Assembly: GCF_009296265.1 (NCBI RefSeq)
Contig: NZ_WBJS01000010.1
Span: 1 to 64,000, forward strand
Source of the DNA: Thioclava sp. JE_KL1
Lineage (GTDB): Bacteria; Pseudomonadota; Alphaproteobacteria; Rhodobacterales; Rhodobacteraceae
Reading direction: 5' to 3'
DNA: 64,000 bases
In this document: piece after piece, positions 52,359-61,632 of the stretch
Layout of the letters: each line of letters begins with the position of its first letter
How positions within the stretch are numbered: position 1 is the first letter of the stretch
Notes under the pieces: generated by a model
What the model saw: the letters and a program-made list of their open reading frames with translations, nothing else
What the model was told of the DNA's origin: nothing
Database searches by the model: none
Program-made: the position numbers and the translations under genes

Positions 52359-52653
52359 GCTTTGTCGCTGATTTCATTGAATTTTATTGTAAACTAAGTG
52401 AGTTTGGCTTGCTGGAATATCAATGACTTAAAGGGCGAGTTGTAAACCTCCCGGGCTTGTAGCGAATATTGGGTTGGTATCGGCTATGTTCGGTGTATCG
52501 CGCCCGGCAAAACTGTTTAGCATCGAGGCTGAGATCGGTGACCGGTACCGGAACGCGCCTTCAGGCGACAAGTTTCCGCTCGAGTTGGACATCGCTCTGG
52601 GTCGACAATTCGATGTTGCTTCCCCGATTAGGCTCAGGACGCATAGCCAATAG
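52359..52653. other. Unassigned AT-richer stretch
   Basis: The first 80 bases are clearly AT-richer than the window and could be foreign DNA. From about 52440 one plus-strand frame stays open for some 70 codons up to a TAG at 52651-52653 (with LVSAMFGVSRPAKLFSIEAE inside), without a convincing start and overlapped by a minus-strand open frame. I do not recognise a product. Confidence 0.35.
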
Positions 52654-52785
52654 ATGACCGTAGCGGCGAGAGCTATTGCGGAGGCCGAGGAGGTCGCACA
52701 TGCAATCGCGCTGTTGCTCTCCGACGAGGCCGGTTTGCTCACCGGTGCTGTGCTGCCGGTCGATGGTGGTTTCCTGTCCGTCTGA
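52654..52785 (+). pseudogene. 3' remnant of a short-chain dehydrogenase gene
   Basis: A frame ending at TGA 52783-52785 encodes about 43 residues: AEAEEVAHAIALLLSDEAG followed by LLTGAVLPVDGGFLSV. That is the standard C-terminus of classical SDR enzymes (substrate loop end and (I/L)TG-x3-VDGG). The catalytic and cofactor domains are missing upstream, so it is a decayed gene end. Confidence 0.75.
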
Positions 52786-52835
52786 CCTCACCCAGGAAGC
52801 TATCTCACGAAACCTGCGGCGGATGCTGCTCTAAC

Positions 52836-54068
52836 TCAGCCCTTAATCAGACCCTCCTCCCGCCACGCGTCGAAGATCTCAAGCGCGGCTGCGGGGAAGT
52901 CGGGGTCGTTGATATGGGCCTTTACCTCGTGCAATGCGACATTGTCGGGCGCGCAGGCGCGGATTTCGTCGAAAAAGCCCGCCAGCCCCTCAGGGTCGTG
53001 CAGATCGTGGCCGGGACGGTCCAGTTCGTGCACCCCGCCCAAAGGCAGCAGCAGTGCGGTCGGTCCCTTTGCCCCAGCCAATTTCTCGCAATGCGCACGC
53101 GCCACCGCCCGGCGCTCCGCATTATCGAGCACGACCGAGGTCAGCAGCCGGTTATGCGCGTGACTCGGATGATCTTTCCATTTGTCGGGCAGGGACTGCC
53201 AGCCGACCATATCGACCAGATCGTGACAGGCAGGGGCGACGATCTGCGGCGTGCCCGAGGCGCCTGCATTCGTCATCCGGTCGGCGCCTGCGCTGATGGC
53301 AGAGCCATGCAGGTGGTTGCCGATTTCCTGCGTCGCGAAGTCGAAAACGCAGGCGAAGGCGCCCTGTGCCGCGAGGCTCTCGAAGGCGCGCCCGCCCATG
53401 CCCGTGGCGTGAAATACCGCGACCTCGTAGCCGCGCGCTTCCAGTTCGGGCTTCAGCGTCACCATGTATTTCAGGAAGGATTTCCCGAAGGACGTCATCC
53501 CGATCAGCGGTTTCGAACGATCGGGCCGTTCCACCGCTCGGACCGCGCCCAGAACCGCGCCCGCCGCCTGACTGAGCGAGGCTTTGCAGATCGAGTTCAG
53601 CCCGTAAAGCCCGCCCGCCCAGAGGATCATCTGCACATCCGCCGCGATCCGTTCGGGCGGCAGAAGCGGCGAGAAAGAGACCGTCGAGACGATATATTTC
53701 GGTACCCCGATCGGCAGCGCCGCACATAGGTCGAGCGCCAGATCGGTGCCCATGGTTCCGCCCAGCACGACCATCCCGTCGAACAGGCCCTCGGCGTGGA
53801 GTTGCGCGACCAGCGTCGCACCCCCGCGCGCCATGATCTGCATCGCCTGGTTTTCGTCGCCGCTCGCAATCGCAACCTCTATAGAAGAGCCGCCCGCTTC
53901 GGCCACCTGATGCTTGCTGTATTCGACCGGGGTCGAGGGGGCGCCGAGAACCGAGACGTCCATACGCAGGACACGCCCGCCCTGTGCCTCGATTACCTCG
54001 CGCAGATAGGTCAGTTCATCGTCCTTGGTGTCGTAAGTGCCGACAACGAGAATGGTGCGATCAGTCAT
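52836..54068 (-). CDS. Tm-1-like ATP-binding domain protein (UPF0261)
   Basis: A 410-residue protein of the UPF0261/Tm-1-like family. It starts RTILVVGTYDTKDDELTYLR and has VVLGGTMGTDLALDLC near residue 100, FHATGMGGRAFESLAAQG near 225 and a C-terminal half with HLNRPGHDLHDP-like ELDRPGHDLHDPEG. Plant Tm-1 binds a viral replicase; the bacterial role is unknown but the genes often lie in catabolic operons. It lies 10 bases after the aldehyde dehydrogenase in one unit. Confidence 0.85.
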   Translation of the reverse strand: MTDRTILVVGTYDTKDDELTYLREVIEAQGGRVLRMDVSVLGAPSTPVEYSKHQVAEAGGSSIEVAIASGDENQAMQIMARGGATLVAQLHAEGLFDGMVVLGGTMGTDLALDLCAALPIGVPKYIVSTVSFSPLLPPERIAADVQMILWAGGLYGLNSICKASLSQAAGAVLGAVRAVERPDRSKPLIGMTSFGKSFLKYMVTLKPELEARGYEVAVFHATGMGGRAFESLAAQGAFACVFDFATQEIGNHLHGSAISAGADRMTNAGASGTPQIVAPACHDLVDMVGWQSLPDKWKDHPSHAHNRLLTSVVLDNAERRAVARAHCEKLAGAKGPTALLLPLGGVHELDRPGHDLHDPEGLAGFFDEIRACAPDNVALHEVKAHINDPDFPAAALEIFDAWREEGLIKG

Positions 54069-54078
54069 ACGCGCCCCC

Positions 54079-55563
54079 TTACAGTTTGATCCAAGCGGTT
54101 TTCAGATCGAGATATTTATCGAACGCATGCAGTGACTTGTCGTGCCCGTTGCCCGACTGTTTGACCCCTCCCAAGGGCACGGTCAGGTCGGATCCGCCAT
54201 AGGTGTTGACATGCACGACGCCCGCGTGGATGCCCCGGATCATCCGGTGCGCGCGGCTCAGGTCTGCGGTCCAGACGGCCGCGGCCAGCCCGTAGTCGGT
54301 GCCGTTGGCGATGCGCAGGGCCTCTGCTTCGGTGTCGAACGGGATCACTGCCAGAACCGGGCCGAAGACTTCGCGCTGTGCAATCGGATCGTCGGGGGCG
54401 ACCCCGGTGACGATCGTGGGCTCCATGAAGAATCCGCCTGTCTCTTCACGGATGCGCTTGCCGCCGAAGACCTGTCGGCCCGCGGCTTCGGCCTCGCTGA
54501 CGAAGCGGAGGTTCTGCTCCAGCTGGCGGGCGGAGTTCACCGCTCCGGCCTGCGTCGCCGGGTCGAGCGGATCGCCCACCTGCATCGTCTCGGTGAAGGC
54601 ACGCAGCTTCTCGACGAAGGTGTCATGGATCGACCGCTCGACCAGCAGCCGCGATCCGGCGATGCAGACTTGCCCGGAATTTCGGAAGATGCCGTTGGCC
54701 GCGACCTTCACCGCCGTGTCCAGATCGGGCGCATCGGCAAAGACGATGTTGGGCGATTTGCCACCCAGTTCCAGATAGACGCGTTTGAGGTTCGATTTCG
54801 CGGCGTTCTCCAGCAGACGCCGCCCGACCGGACCCGAGCCGGTGAACACCATCACGTCGATCTGCATCGACAGAGCCATCGCTTCGCCGACCACCGCGCC
54901 TTCGCCCATCACGACGTTGAACACGCCCGGCGGCATCCCGGCCTCGAGCGCCAGATCGGCGATGCGGCGCAACGTGAGCGACGCGGTCTCGGCCGGTTTC
55001 AGAACGACCGTATTTCCCGCCGCCAGCGCCGGGCCCAGCTTCCACGCGCCGATCATCAGTGGGAAGTTCCATGGTACGATCGCGCCGACCACGCCCACCG
55101 GTTCGCGATGCACCAGCCCCAACGCATCGGGCGCGGTGGGGGCGATCTCGCCATAGATCTTGTCGATGGCCTCGGCATAGTAGCGGATCGTCGCGGCGGC
55201 GGAAAACGACTCGGCCTTCAGTGCCATGCCGATCTCGGTGCCGTTGTCGCGCACGCCGAGAACGGCAAGCTCCAGTGCGTTGGCCTCGATCAACGCGGCC
55301 CATTTCATGAGCACTGCCTTGCGTGCAGCCGGGGCCAGCCCCGACCAGCGCCCGTCATCAAAGGCCGCGCGCGCGCTGGCGATTGCGGCTTCGGCATCGG
55401 TGGTCGTGCCGCGCGCCAGCGTGGTGATCTCGCGCCCGTCGAGCGGTGAGATCACCGCCAATGTGCCACCGTCCGAGGCGGGCTGTGCCGCGCCCTCGAT
55501 CAGATGCAGGGCAGGGGGGATGTCGGCGCTACGCAGCGCCGCGATCTTGTCGGTATCGAGCAT
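54079..55563 (-). CDS. Aldehyde dehydrogenase (PuuC/betaine aldehyde type)
   Basis: A 494-residue NAD(P)-dependent enzyme. Catalytic elements are VPWNFPLMIGAWKLGPALAAG (Asn), VVLKPAE (Lys), LELGGKSPNIVF (Glu) and NSGQVCIAGSR (Cys nucleophile). The closest class by motif is gamma-aminobutyraldehyde or betaine aldehyde dehydrogenase, but the aldehyde is unknown. It lies 3 bases after tctA and, with the divergent aminotransferase, could act on an amine-derived aldehyde. Confidence 0.88.
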   Translation of the reverse strand: MLDTDKIAALRSADIPPALHLIEGAAQPASDGGTLAVISPLDGREITTLARGTTTDAEAAIASARAAFDDGRWSGLAPAARKAVLMKWAALIEANALELAVLGVRDNGTEIGMALKAESFSAAATIRYYAEAIDKIYGEIAPTAPDALGLVHREPVGVVGAIVPWNFPLMIGAWKLGPALAAGNTVVLKPAETASLTLRRIADLALEAGMPPGVFNVVMGEGAVVGEAMALSMQIDVMVFTGSGPVGRRLLENAAKSNLKRVYLELGGKSPNIVFADAPDLDTAVKVAANGIFRNSGQVCIAGSRLLVERSIHDTFVEKLRAFTETMQVGDPLDPATQAGAVNSARQLEQNLRFVSEAEAAGRQVFGGKRIREETGGFFMEPTIVTGVAPDDPIAQREVFGPVLAVIPFDTEAEALRIANGTDYGLAAAVWTADLSRAHRMIRGIHAGVVHVNTYGGSDLTVPLGGVKQSGNGHDKSLHAFDKYLDLKTAWIKL

Positions 55564-55566
55564 TGC

Positions 55567-57090
55567 TTACCTCGTGAAACTGTCATGCATGTCGTGATCG
55601 TGCGCGCTCTCTGGCTCGCGGTTCTGGCGCTCGCGGTAAAGGCTCGCGAAATGGGCGATCAGAAGTCCGCCGATGGCCAATCCAAGGATTGCCGCGATCG
55701 GACGGTCGAAGAAGTCGATCGGCACGTGCACGCGCGCCATCGACGACCGCAACTTGGTCTCCATGATGCCGCCCAGAACCATGCCCAGAACGATCGGGAC
55801 GATCGGCAGGTTTTGCCGTTTCAGGATCAGTCCGAGGACGCCAAATGCCGCAGCAATCGCGCAGTCCACAATCGAGTTGCGCAGTGAATAGACGCCGACG
55901 AAGCTAAGAACGAGGATCATCATGCCAAGGAAACGCGTCGGAATCTGGATGATCTTTAGCAGCCAGTTCGACGAGACGAGCATGAACAGCACCACGATGA
56001 TGTTGAGCAGGATCATCGCGATATAGAGCGCGTAGACGAAATCGAGCTTGTTCTGGAACAGCTGCGGGCCGGGGATCACGTTATGGACGTAGAAGACCGA
56101 CAGCATCATTGCGGTGAGCGCCTCGCCCGGGATGCCGAGCGCCAGCAGCGGGATCATCGCAGCGGCGGGAACCGCATTGTTCGCCGCCTCCGACGCGATC
56201 AGGCCTTCGGGACTGCCTTTGCCGAATTCCTCGGGCGTCTTCGAGGTTTTCTGTGCGTAGGTGTAGGACAGAAACTGCGCGGTGAATTCGCCGACGCCGG
56301 GGATCATCCCCATCAACACCCCGCAGCTGGCAGCAAAGCCCGCCACCCTTTTGTGGCGTAGGACGCCCATCATCGCCCGCCCCATCGAGCCTTCGATGCG
56401 TTGCGCATGCGGTGCCGATTCCGGTTCGATCAGCAGGAGGAAGGCTTGGCTCAGCGCGAAAAGCCCCAGAACCACCACGATCAGATCAAAGCCCGAATTC
56501 AGGAAGTCGAAACCAAAGGTGAAGCGCATCGTGTATTTGACGGGCTCCAGTCCGACGGTCTGCAGAAAGATTCCGAAGGCCGCCAGCATCCCGGCCGCAA
56601 AGGTCTGGCCGCGATGGGCGAGGATCACCAGGACGATACCCAGAAGTGCGGCCAGGAAAATCTCGCGCGAGCCGAACATCGGCGCGATTTTCGCCAGCAC
56701 GGGCGAAAGCAGGATCAGAGCGATGATCGAGGCGACGCCGCCGAAGAACGAGGCTCCATAGGCGAGGCCAAGCGCGCGCAACGCCTCGCCCTTCTTCGTC
56801 ATCGGGTGGCCGTCATAGGTGGTCAGCGCGTTGACCGCCGTGCCGGGCGTGTTGATCAGGATTGCGGGCAGCGACCCGCCGAACATTGACGACCCGTAGA
56901 TGCCCAGAAGCATGGTCAAGCCGACCAGCGGCGGCATCGCAAAGGTCGCGGGCAGCAGGATGGCGATTGCGACGGCCGGGCCGACGCCGGGGATCGCACC
57001 GATGATCACCCCGCCAATCGAACCGATCAAGAGAGCGACCATAACGTCGAGGCGCATCAGCATCTCTGCGCCGGAAAGCAGCATGTCCAT
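55567..57090 (-). CDS. tctA: Tripartite tricarboxylate transporter large subunit TctA
   Basis: A 507-residue membrane protein with about 11 helices. GGVIIGAIPGVGPAVAIAIL near residue 25 and GMIPGVGEFTAQFLSYTYAQ near 260 are the two paired TctA motifs. With TctB and TctC it imports a carboxylate using an ion gradient. The start lies 12 bases after tctB. Confidence 0.93.
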   Translation of the reverse strand: MDMLLSGAEMLMRLDVMVALLIGSIGGVIIGAIPGVGPAVAIAILLPATFAMPPLVGLTMLLGIYGSSMFGGSLPAILINTPGTAVNALTTYDGHPMTKKGEALRALGLAYGASFFGGVASIIALILLSPVLAKIAPMFGSREIFLAALLGIVLVILAHRGQTFAAGMLAAFGIFLQTVGLEPVKYTMRFTFGFDFLNSGFDLIVVVLGLFALSQAFLLLIEPESAPHAQRIEGSMGRAMMGVLRHKRVAGFAASCGVLMGMIPGVGEFTAQFLSYTYAQKTSKTPEEFGKGSPEGLIASEAANNAVPAAAMIPLLALGIPGEALTAMMLSVFYVHNVIPGPQLFQNKLDFVYALYIAMILLNIIVVLFMLVSSNWLLKIIQIPTRFLGMMILVLSFVGVYSLRNSIVDCAIAAAFGVLGLILKRQNLPIVPIVLGMVLGGIMETKLRSSMARVHVPIDFFDRPIAAILGLAIGGLLIAHFASLYRERQNREPESAHDHDMHDSFTR

Positions 57091-57102
57091 GAGGGACGCT
57101 CC

Positions 57103-57714
57103 TTAGAAGTAGGTCATTAGAATTGCGCGGAAGGGCGCAGGGGTGGCCTCGTAAATCAGTCCGGCGGGGATTTTGACTTGCAGGAAGCTTTTGAAAAGCA
57201 CCACGACGACGATCGAGAACAGGACGGAGATCAGCATCCAGCGCCAGCCGCGGTATCCCAGACGCAGCGTCATCGCGCAGCTGAACAGGATCGTGGCGGG
57301 CAGGTACCCGATGAGCGGAACCAGCGCGACATAGGCCATGAACCACACCGCATATTCGAGCGAGCGTAGCCATTGCATGACTTCGCGCCAACGGCCGGGA
57401 ATGCGCTCCGAGACGAACGAGCCGAGAAGGTGAAACATGCTGAATACAACCATCGCGATGATCGAGATCATCGGCCAGAAGGCGGGTTGCGCGTAGGTCT
57501 TCGTGCGCTTGACCCATTCGGTCTGCCACGGCAGGGCGATCAACAAACCGATGGAGAGCGCGAAGAACAGCACGGCGAAGGCCATGTCACCGGGACGGCG
57601 ATAGCGCTTGAACAGATCCTCCAGGTTCTTGGTGCGGATCGCCCGAGCAAAGCGGGCGCCCGCGCGCGGAGGGGTCTCGCGCGCGGGGCCTGGAGAGGAT
57701 GGCTCATTCGCCAT
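57103..57714 (-). CDS. tctB: Tripartite tricarboxylate transporter small subunit TctB
   Basis: A 203-residue membrane protein with four predicted helices, started at MANEPSSPGPARE, where it overlaps tctC by 11 bases. A longer reading would overlap tctC by 80 bases. Helices include DMAFAVLFFALSIGLLIALP and the C-terminal YLPATILFSCAMTLRLGYRG. The first 45 residues are hydrophilic. Confidence 0.85.
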   Translation of the reverse strand: MANEPSSPGPARETPPRAGARFARAIRTKNLEDLFKRYRRPGDMAFAVLFFALSIGLLIALPWQTEWVKRTKTYAQPAFWPMISIIAMVVFSMFHLLGSFVSERIPGRWREVMQWLRSLEYAVWFMAYVALVPLIGYLPATILFSCAMTLRLGYRGWRWMLISVLFSIVVVVLFKSFLQVKIPAGLIYEATPAPFRAILMTYF

Positions 57715-58657
57715 TGATGAGACCATCGATCGTGCCGAGGGTTTCACTGTCATGGGCGATGCGCTGGGTCGCGGTCGCGGCATCTTGCCAGTAGATCAGC
57801 GCACCCGTTTGATCGGCCAGCTCCTTGGCCTTGTCCGAGCTCATGACTTTTTCGGCGACGGCAGCGATCTTTTCGCGCACGTCCTCAGGAGTGCCTTTCT
57901 TGACGAAGAGGCCATCCCACAGCGCCAGGTCGAGATCCGGTTCCAGCTCGCCGACCGTCGGGGTGTCGGGCGTCAGTGGAATACGCTTCTCCCCGATCGA
58001 TGCCATCACGTTGATATCGTCGAGGCAGGGGAGGATCAGTTGCAGTGTGGTGTTGATCACGTCCGCATCGCCCGAGGCCAGCGTGTTGCAGTCGAGCGCG
58101 TCGAACGCCGCTTCGGATCCGAAATCGAAGCCCTTTTTCTTCGCGAGTGCGAAGGTCACCTGCGTCGGGATCAGGAAAGAGCCGAAGTGTCCCAGCGCAA
58201 CGTCGTGGTCCTTGGCATAGCTGGCCAGCTCGTCGATCGTTGCATAGGGCGCATCCTTTGAGGCGGCGATGACGAACGGGTAGGTCAGGAAAATGCCCAC
58301 CGGCTCGAAAGGATCGGGGCTGAGCGCGGGGATGCCAACCGAGGGGCCGACCACGGGCACGTCAATCACGAAAGAGCCGACCGTGTAACCATCGGCCGGA
58401 GCCTGTGCGACTTCGGCCGCGCCGGGAAAGGGGCCGCCGCCGCCGCCGGGCTTGTTCACCACCGCAGCGGGAACGCCATAGGTCTTCTGGAACTCGTCCG
58501 CGATCATCCGGGTCAGCACGTCTTCAAGATCGCCCGGCGGGAACGGGACGACGAATTCGACGGGTTTCTCGGGGTATTCGGCCTGCGCGGGCAGGCCCGC
58601 GGCAAGCGGGAGGCCGAGGGCGAGCGCCCCTGCCAGCAGCTTGAAGGTCGAAGTCAT
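57704..58657 (-). CDS. tctC: Tripartite tricarboxylate transporter binding protein TctC
   Basis: A 317-residue periplasmic protein (Bug/TctC family). The signal peptide ends LPAQA near residue 26. The mature part begins EYPEKPVEFVVPFPPGDLED and has VVNKPGGGGGPFPGAAEVA near residue 70. It captures an organic acid for TctAB; the substrate is unknown. It is the first gene of the unit, divergent from the IclR gene. Confidence 0.9.
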   Translation of the reverse strand: MTSTFKLLAGALALGLPLAAGLPAQAEYPEKPVEFVVPFPPGDLEDVLTRMIADEFQKTYGVPAAVVNKPGGGGGPFPGAAEVAQAPADGYTVGSFVIDVPVVGPSVGIPALSPDPFEPVGIFLTYPFVIAASKDAPYATIDELASYAKDHDVALGHFGSFLIPTQVTFALAKKKGFDFGSEAAFDALDCNTLASGDADVINTTLQLILPCLDDINVMASIGEKRIPLTPDTPTVGELEPDLDLALWDGLFVKKGTPEDVREKIAAVAEKVMSSDKAKELADQTGALIYWQDAATATQRIAHDSETLGTIDGLINGE

Positions 58658-58733
58658 GAAGCTCTCCTGTTGAGTGGTTTATTATTTGAACCGTTGGTAT
58701 CAAATATTCTTGCATCGGGTTTTCTTTTCTGTC

Positions 58734-58753
58734 AACGTTTCAGTTGCAACGAA
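58734..58753 (+). promoter_or_regulatory. Inverted-repeat operator between tctC and iclR
   Basis: The core CGTTTCAGTTGCAACG (58736-58751) is a 6-4-6 inverted repeat, 36 bases before the IclR ATG. Identical in 14-15 of 16 positions to sites at 62759-62774 and, inverted, 63376-63391 in front of the MarR genes and hmgA. Confidence 0.55.
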
Positions 58754-58786
58754 CGGAATTTTTACGGGAGGCTGCCAAAGGGCGCG

Positions 58787-59572
58787 ATGGGAACGATCAC
58801 AAAGGCATTGGAATTGCTGGATTATATCTCCACTCAGCGCCCCGAGATCGGGCTCAGCGAATATGTTCGTCTCACGCAGCGCGATAAGGCTACGGTGCAC
58901 CGTCATCTCGTCGAATTGGCCGAATGCGGCTTTCTCGAACAGAACCCGGAGACCCGTGGCTATCGGCTGGGCCCCGCGATTCTGCGTCTCTACGGGGTGC
59001 GCGAGGCGAATATGCCGCTGCGTTCGGTGTTGCGTCCTTTTATCGAAGAGATGGCGCAGGAAGTCGGCGAGCTGGTCCATGTCTCTCTGTTGCAAGGCCA
59101 GCAGCTTTCGCCGGTCGTGCATCATGATCCGCGCCTGCACGGGACGCAGGTCGCTTTCGACGAGTCGCAGCTTCTGCCTCTGCACGCGACAGCCTCTGGC
59201 TTGGTGATGCTTTGCTTCGGCGGAGACGATCTGCGGGCGCGGGTTCTGGATGCGCCGCTGGAGAGCTTCACCGCCCAGACCGTCGTCGACCCTGATAGCC
59301 TGCGCGAAAAGCTGGCGGAATGCCGTGGCGATGGCAGTGTTTGGGTGGAGAAGGGCTTCGACGACGAGGTTTCTTCTCTCGCTGGGCCGATCTTCGGGCT
59401 TGGCGGCGCGGTGATCGGCGCGGTTTCGATCGCGGTTCCTTCGTCGCGCGCGGGGTCTGAGAAGCGCGCAGCCATGGTGGAGGCTCTGCGAAAATGGGTG
59501 CCCCGACTGTCCGAGCTCATGGGCGGTTCGCTTCCTGCGGATTATCAACAACGCGAGGTGTCGCATGGCTGA
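58787..59572 (+). CDS. IclR family transcriptional regulator
   Basis: A 261-residue regulator. The N-terminal winged helix carries IGLSEYVRLTQRDKATVHRH around residues 20-39. The C-terminal sensor domain has LHATASGLVMLCF and GCGIV-like FGLGGAVIGAVSIAVPS. The start MGTITKALELLDYI is chosen because the longer frame has no ribosome site. It is divergent from tctCBA-aldehyde dehydrogenase and overlaps the HAD gene by 8 bases, so it probably controls both directions. Confidence 0.9.
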   Translation: MGTITKALELLDYISTQRPEIGLSEYVRLTQRDKATVHRHLVELAECGFLEQNPETRGYRLGPAILRLYGVREANMPLRSVLRPFIEEMAQEVGELVHVSLLQGQQLSPVVHHDPRLHGTQVAFDESQLLPLHATASGLVMLCFGGDDLRARVLDAPLESFTAQTVVDPDSLREKLAECRGDGSVWVEKGFDDEVSSLAGPIFGLGGAVIGAVSIAVPSSRAGSEKRAAMVEALRKWVPRLSELMGGSLPADYQQREVSHG

Positions 59573-60212
59573 GCGCGCGCTCGTGCTCGACTTCGGTGGC
59601 GTGATCTCACGCACGCTGTTCGAAACGCATGATCTGACCGAGGCTGCGTTGGGGCTTGCGTCGGGAAGCTTGACCTGGCGCGGTCCGTTCGAACCTCAGA
59701 CCGACCCGCTCTGGCGCGCGATGCAGGCGGATGAAATCTCGGAGCGCGACTATTGGCGCCAGCGCACGCAGGAAGTGGCGGCTCTGGTCGGACGCGACTG
59801 GAGCGAGATGTCCGATTTCGTGCGCGCGGCGCGCGGGGCGAGCCCTGCCGATGTGATCCGCCCGGAATTCCTCGCAGCGATCGACAAGGCTGAGGCTGCA
59901 GGGTGCCGCCTCGCGATCCTGTCCAACGAGCTCGATCTGTTCTACGGCGCGGATTTCCGCGAGAAGCTGCCCTTCCTGCGCCGGTTCGACGCTGTGATCG
60001 ACGCGACCTATACCAAGATTCTGAAACCCGACCCGCGCGCCTTTCACGGTGTGCTCGAGGCGCTCGACCTTCCGGCCGAAGCCTGCGTTTTCGTCGATGA
60101 CCAGCTGCGCAATATTCGCGGCGCCGAGGCCGTCGGCATGATCCCCGTTCACTTCGATGTGCAATCTCCCGCTCAGGGCTACGCCACCGCGCTGCGCCTG
60201 CTGGGCCTATGA
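59565..60212 (+). CDS. HAD superfamily hydrolase
   Basis: A 215-residue haloacid-dehalogenase-type hydrolase. Motif I is LVLDFGGVIS with the nucleophile Asp10, motif II LAILSNEL, and motifs III/IV are KPDPRAFHGVLEAL and CVFVDDQLRNIRGAEAVG. It acts on a phosphate or a 2-haloacid; the substrate is unknown. It overlaps iclR by 8 bases and ends just before the aminotransferase. Confidence 0.87.
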   Translation: MAERALVLDFGGVISRTLFETHDLTEAALGLASGSLTWRGPFEPQTDPLWRAMQADEISERDYWRQRTQEVAALVGRDWSEMSDFVRAARGASPADVIRPEFLAAIDKAEAAGCRLAILSNELDLFYGADFREKLPFLRRFDAVIDATYTKILKPDPRAFHGVLEALDLPAEACVFVDDQLRNIRGAEAVGMIPVHFDVQSPAQGYATALRLLGL

Positions 60213-60223
60213 TGAGGACCGAC

Positions 60224-61576
60224 ATGAAAGACGAGAATTTCCTGAAAGAGCGCAACGCCCGTTCGATCTGGCACCCGATGGCTCATCCCGCGGACAGCCA
60301 GAAGAATCTGCCCGAGATCATCGTGGCGGGCGACGGAGTGACGATCACCGATGTCGATGGCCACAAGACGGTCGACGGTGTGGGCGGGCTTTGGAACGTC
60401 AATCTCGGGTTCTCGTGCCAGCCGGTGAAGGACGCCATTGCCGCACAGCTCGACCGTCTGCCCTATTACTCGATCTTTCGCGGCACCACGAACGACGCGG
60501 TGATCGAACTGGGGGAGATGCTGGCCGAGTTCTTCGCGCCCGACGGGCTGGAGCGCGCGTTCTACACCTCGGGCGGTTCGGATTCGGTCGAGATCGCGCT
60601 GCGTCTGGCGCGGCAATATCACAAGCTGCGCGGCGAGGCGGGCCGGGTGAAATACCTCTCGCTCAAGAAGGGCTATCACGGCACCCATACGCTGGGCGCA
60701 AGCGTCAACGGCAACGCCAATTTCCGGACCCAGTACGAACCGCTGATGCCGGGCTGCTACCACATCCCCGCGCCCTATACCTACCGCAACCCCTTCAACG
60801 AGACCGATCCCGAGAAGCTGGCCCAGCTTTGCCTCGCCGCGCTGGAAGACGAGATCAAGTTCCAGGGCGCGGAGACGATCGCCGCGATGATCATGGAGCC
60901 GATCCTGGGCGCAGGCGGCGTGATCGTTCCCCACGAAAGCTTCATGCCCGGCGTGCGCGCGATCTGTGACAAATACGGCATTCTACTGATCGCCGACGAG
61001 GTGATCACCGCCTTCGGTCGCACGGGCGCATGGTCGGGTTCGCGGCTCTGGGGCGTTCAGCCGGACATGATGACCACCGCCAAGGCGATCACGAACGGGT
61101 ATTTCCCCTTCGGCGCTGTGATGATTTCGGGGCGCGTGGCCGAAGTGTTCGAATCCGATACCACCGGGAAGGCGGCGATCGGCTCTGGCTACACCTATTC
61201 GGGCCATCCGGTCGGCGCGGCAGCGGCCATTGCCTGCCTGAAAGAGACGCAGGCGCTCAACGTCAAGGACAACGCAGCCGCGCGTGGGGCCCAGCTCTAC
61301 GAAGGGTTGCTCGATCTTCAGAAAAAGCACGAAATCGTGGGCGACGTGCGTGGCGGACGTGGACTCATGTGCGCGCTGGAACTGGTCTCGGATCGGGCGA
61401 CCAAGGCGCCGATCGACAAGGCCAGCATCGCCAAGGTTCATCGCGGTGCCTACGAGACGGGCGCGATGGTTCGGATCTCGGGCAACAACGTGATCCTGTC
61501 CCCCTCGCTGATCGTGACCGAAGAGAACATCGCCACGATCCTCGGCGCGCTCGACGCAGGGCTGTCGGCGGTCTGA
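60224..61576 (+). CDS. Class III aminotransferase (omega-amino acid:pyruvate type)
   Basis: A 450-residue PLP enzyme. The PLP region includes TSGGSDSVEIALRLARQYH, the Asp motif ILLIADEVITAFGRTG and the Schiff-base Lys in MMTTAKAITNGYFPFGAVM. It transfers an amino group from an omega-amine or beta-alanine-like compound, typically to pyruvate. I start at MKDENFLKERNA, preceded by AGGA; an ATG 15 bases upstream overlaps the HAD stop and is also possible. The product would be an aldehyde that the divergent aldehyde dehydrogenase could oxidise. Confidence 0.88.
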   Translation: MKDENFLKERNARSIWHPMAHPADSQKNLPEIIVAGDGVTITDVDGHKTVDGVGGLWNVNLGFSCQPVKDAIAAQLDRLPYYSIFRGTTNDAVIELGEMLAEFFAPDGLERAFYTSGGSDSVEIALRLARQYHKLRGEAGRVKYLSLKKGYHGTHTLGASVNGNANFRTQYEPLMPGCYHIPAPYTYRNPFNETDPEKLAQLCLAALEDEIKFQGAETIAAMIMEPILGAGGVIVPHESFMPGVRAICDKYGILLIADEVITAFGRTGAWSGSRLWGVQPDMMTTAKAITNGYFPFGAVMISGRVAEVFESDTTGKAAIGSGYTYSGHPVGAAAAIACLKETQALNVKDNAAARGAQLYEGLLDLQKKHEIVGDVRGGRGLMCALELVSDRATKAPIDKASIAKVHRGAYETGAMVRISGNNVILSPSLIVTEENIATILGALDAGLSAV

Positions 61577-61583
61577 CGAAAAA

Positions 61584-61608
61584 GCCCGGCCTGATCTGCG
61601 GGCCGGGC
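61584..61608 (-). terminator. Terminator of maiA (minus strand)
   Basis: GCCCGGCC and GGCCGGGC pair over 8 bp with a 9-base loop. On the minus strand CTTTTTCGTC follows. It lies between the convergent aminotransferase and maiA genes. Confidence 0.85.
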
Positions 61609-61632
61609 GTGTTCAAGTCGTCTGTATGCGGC

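Noticed and set aside
52309-52390. An intact tRNA-Cys gene
   Set aside because: The sequence where the D arm and 5' acceptor should be cannot pair with the ACTCGCC acceptor end, so only the 3' half exists.
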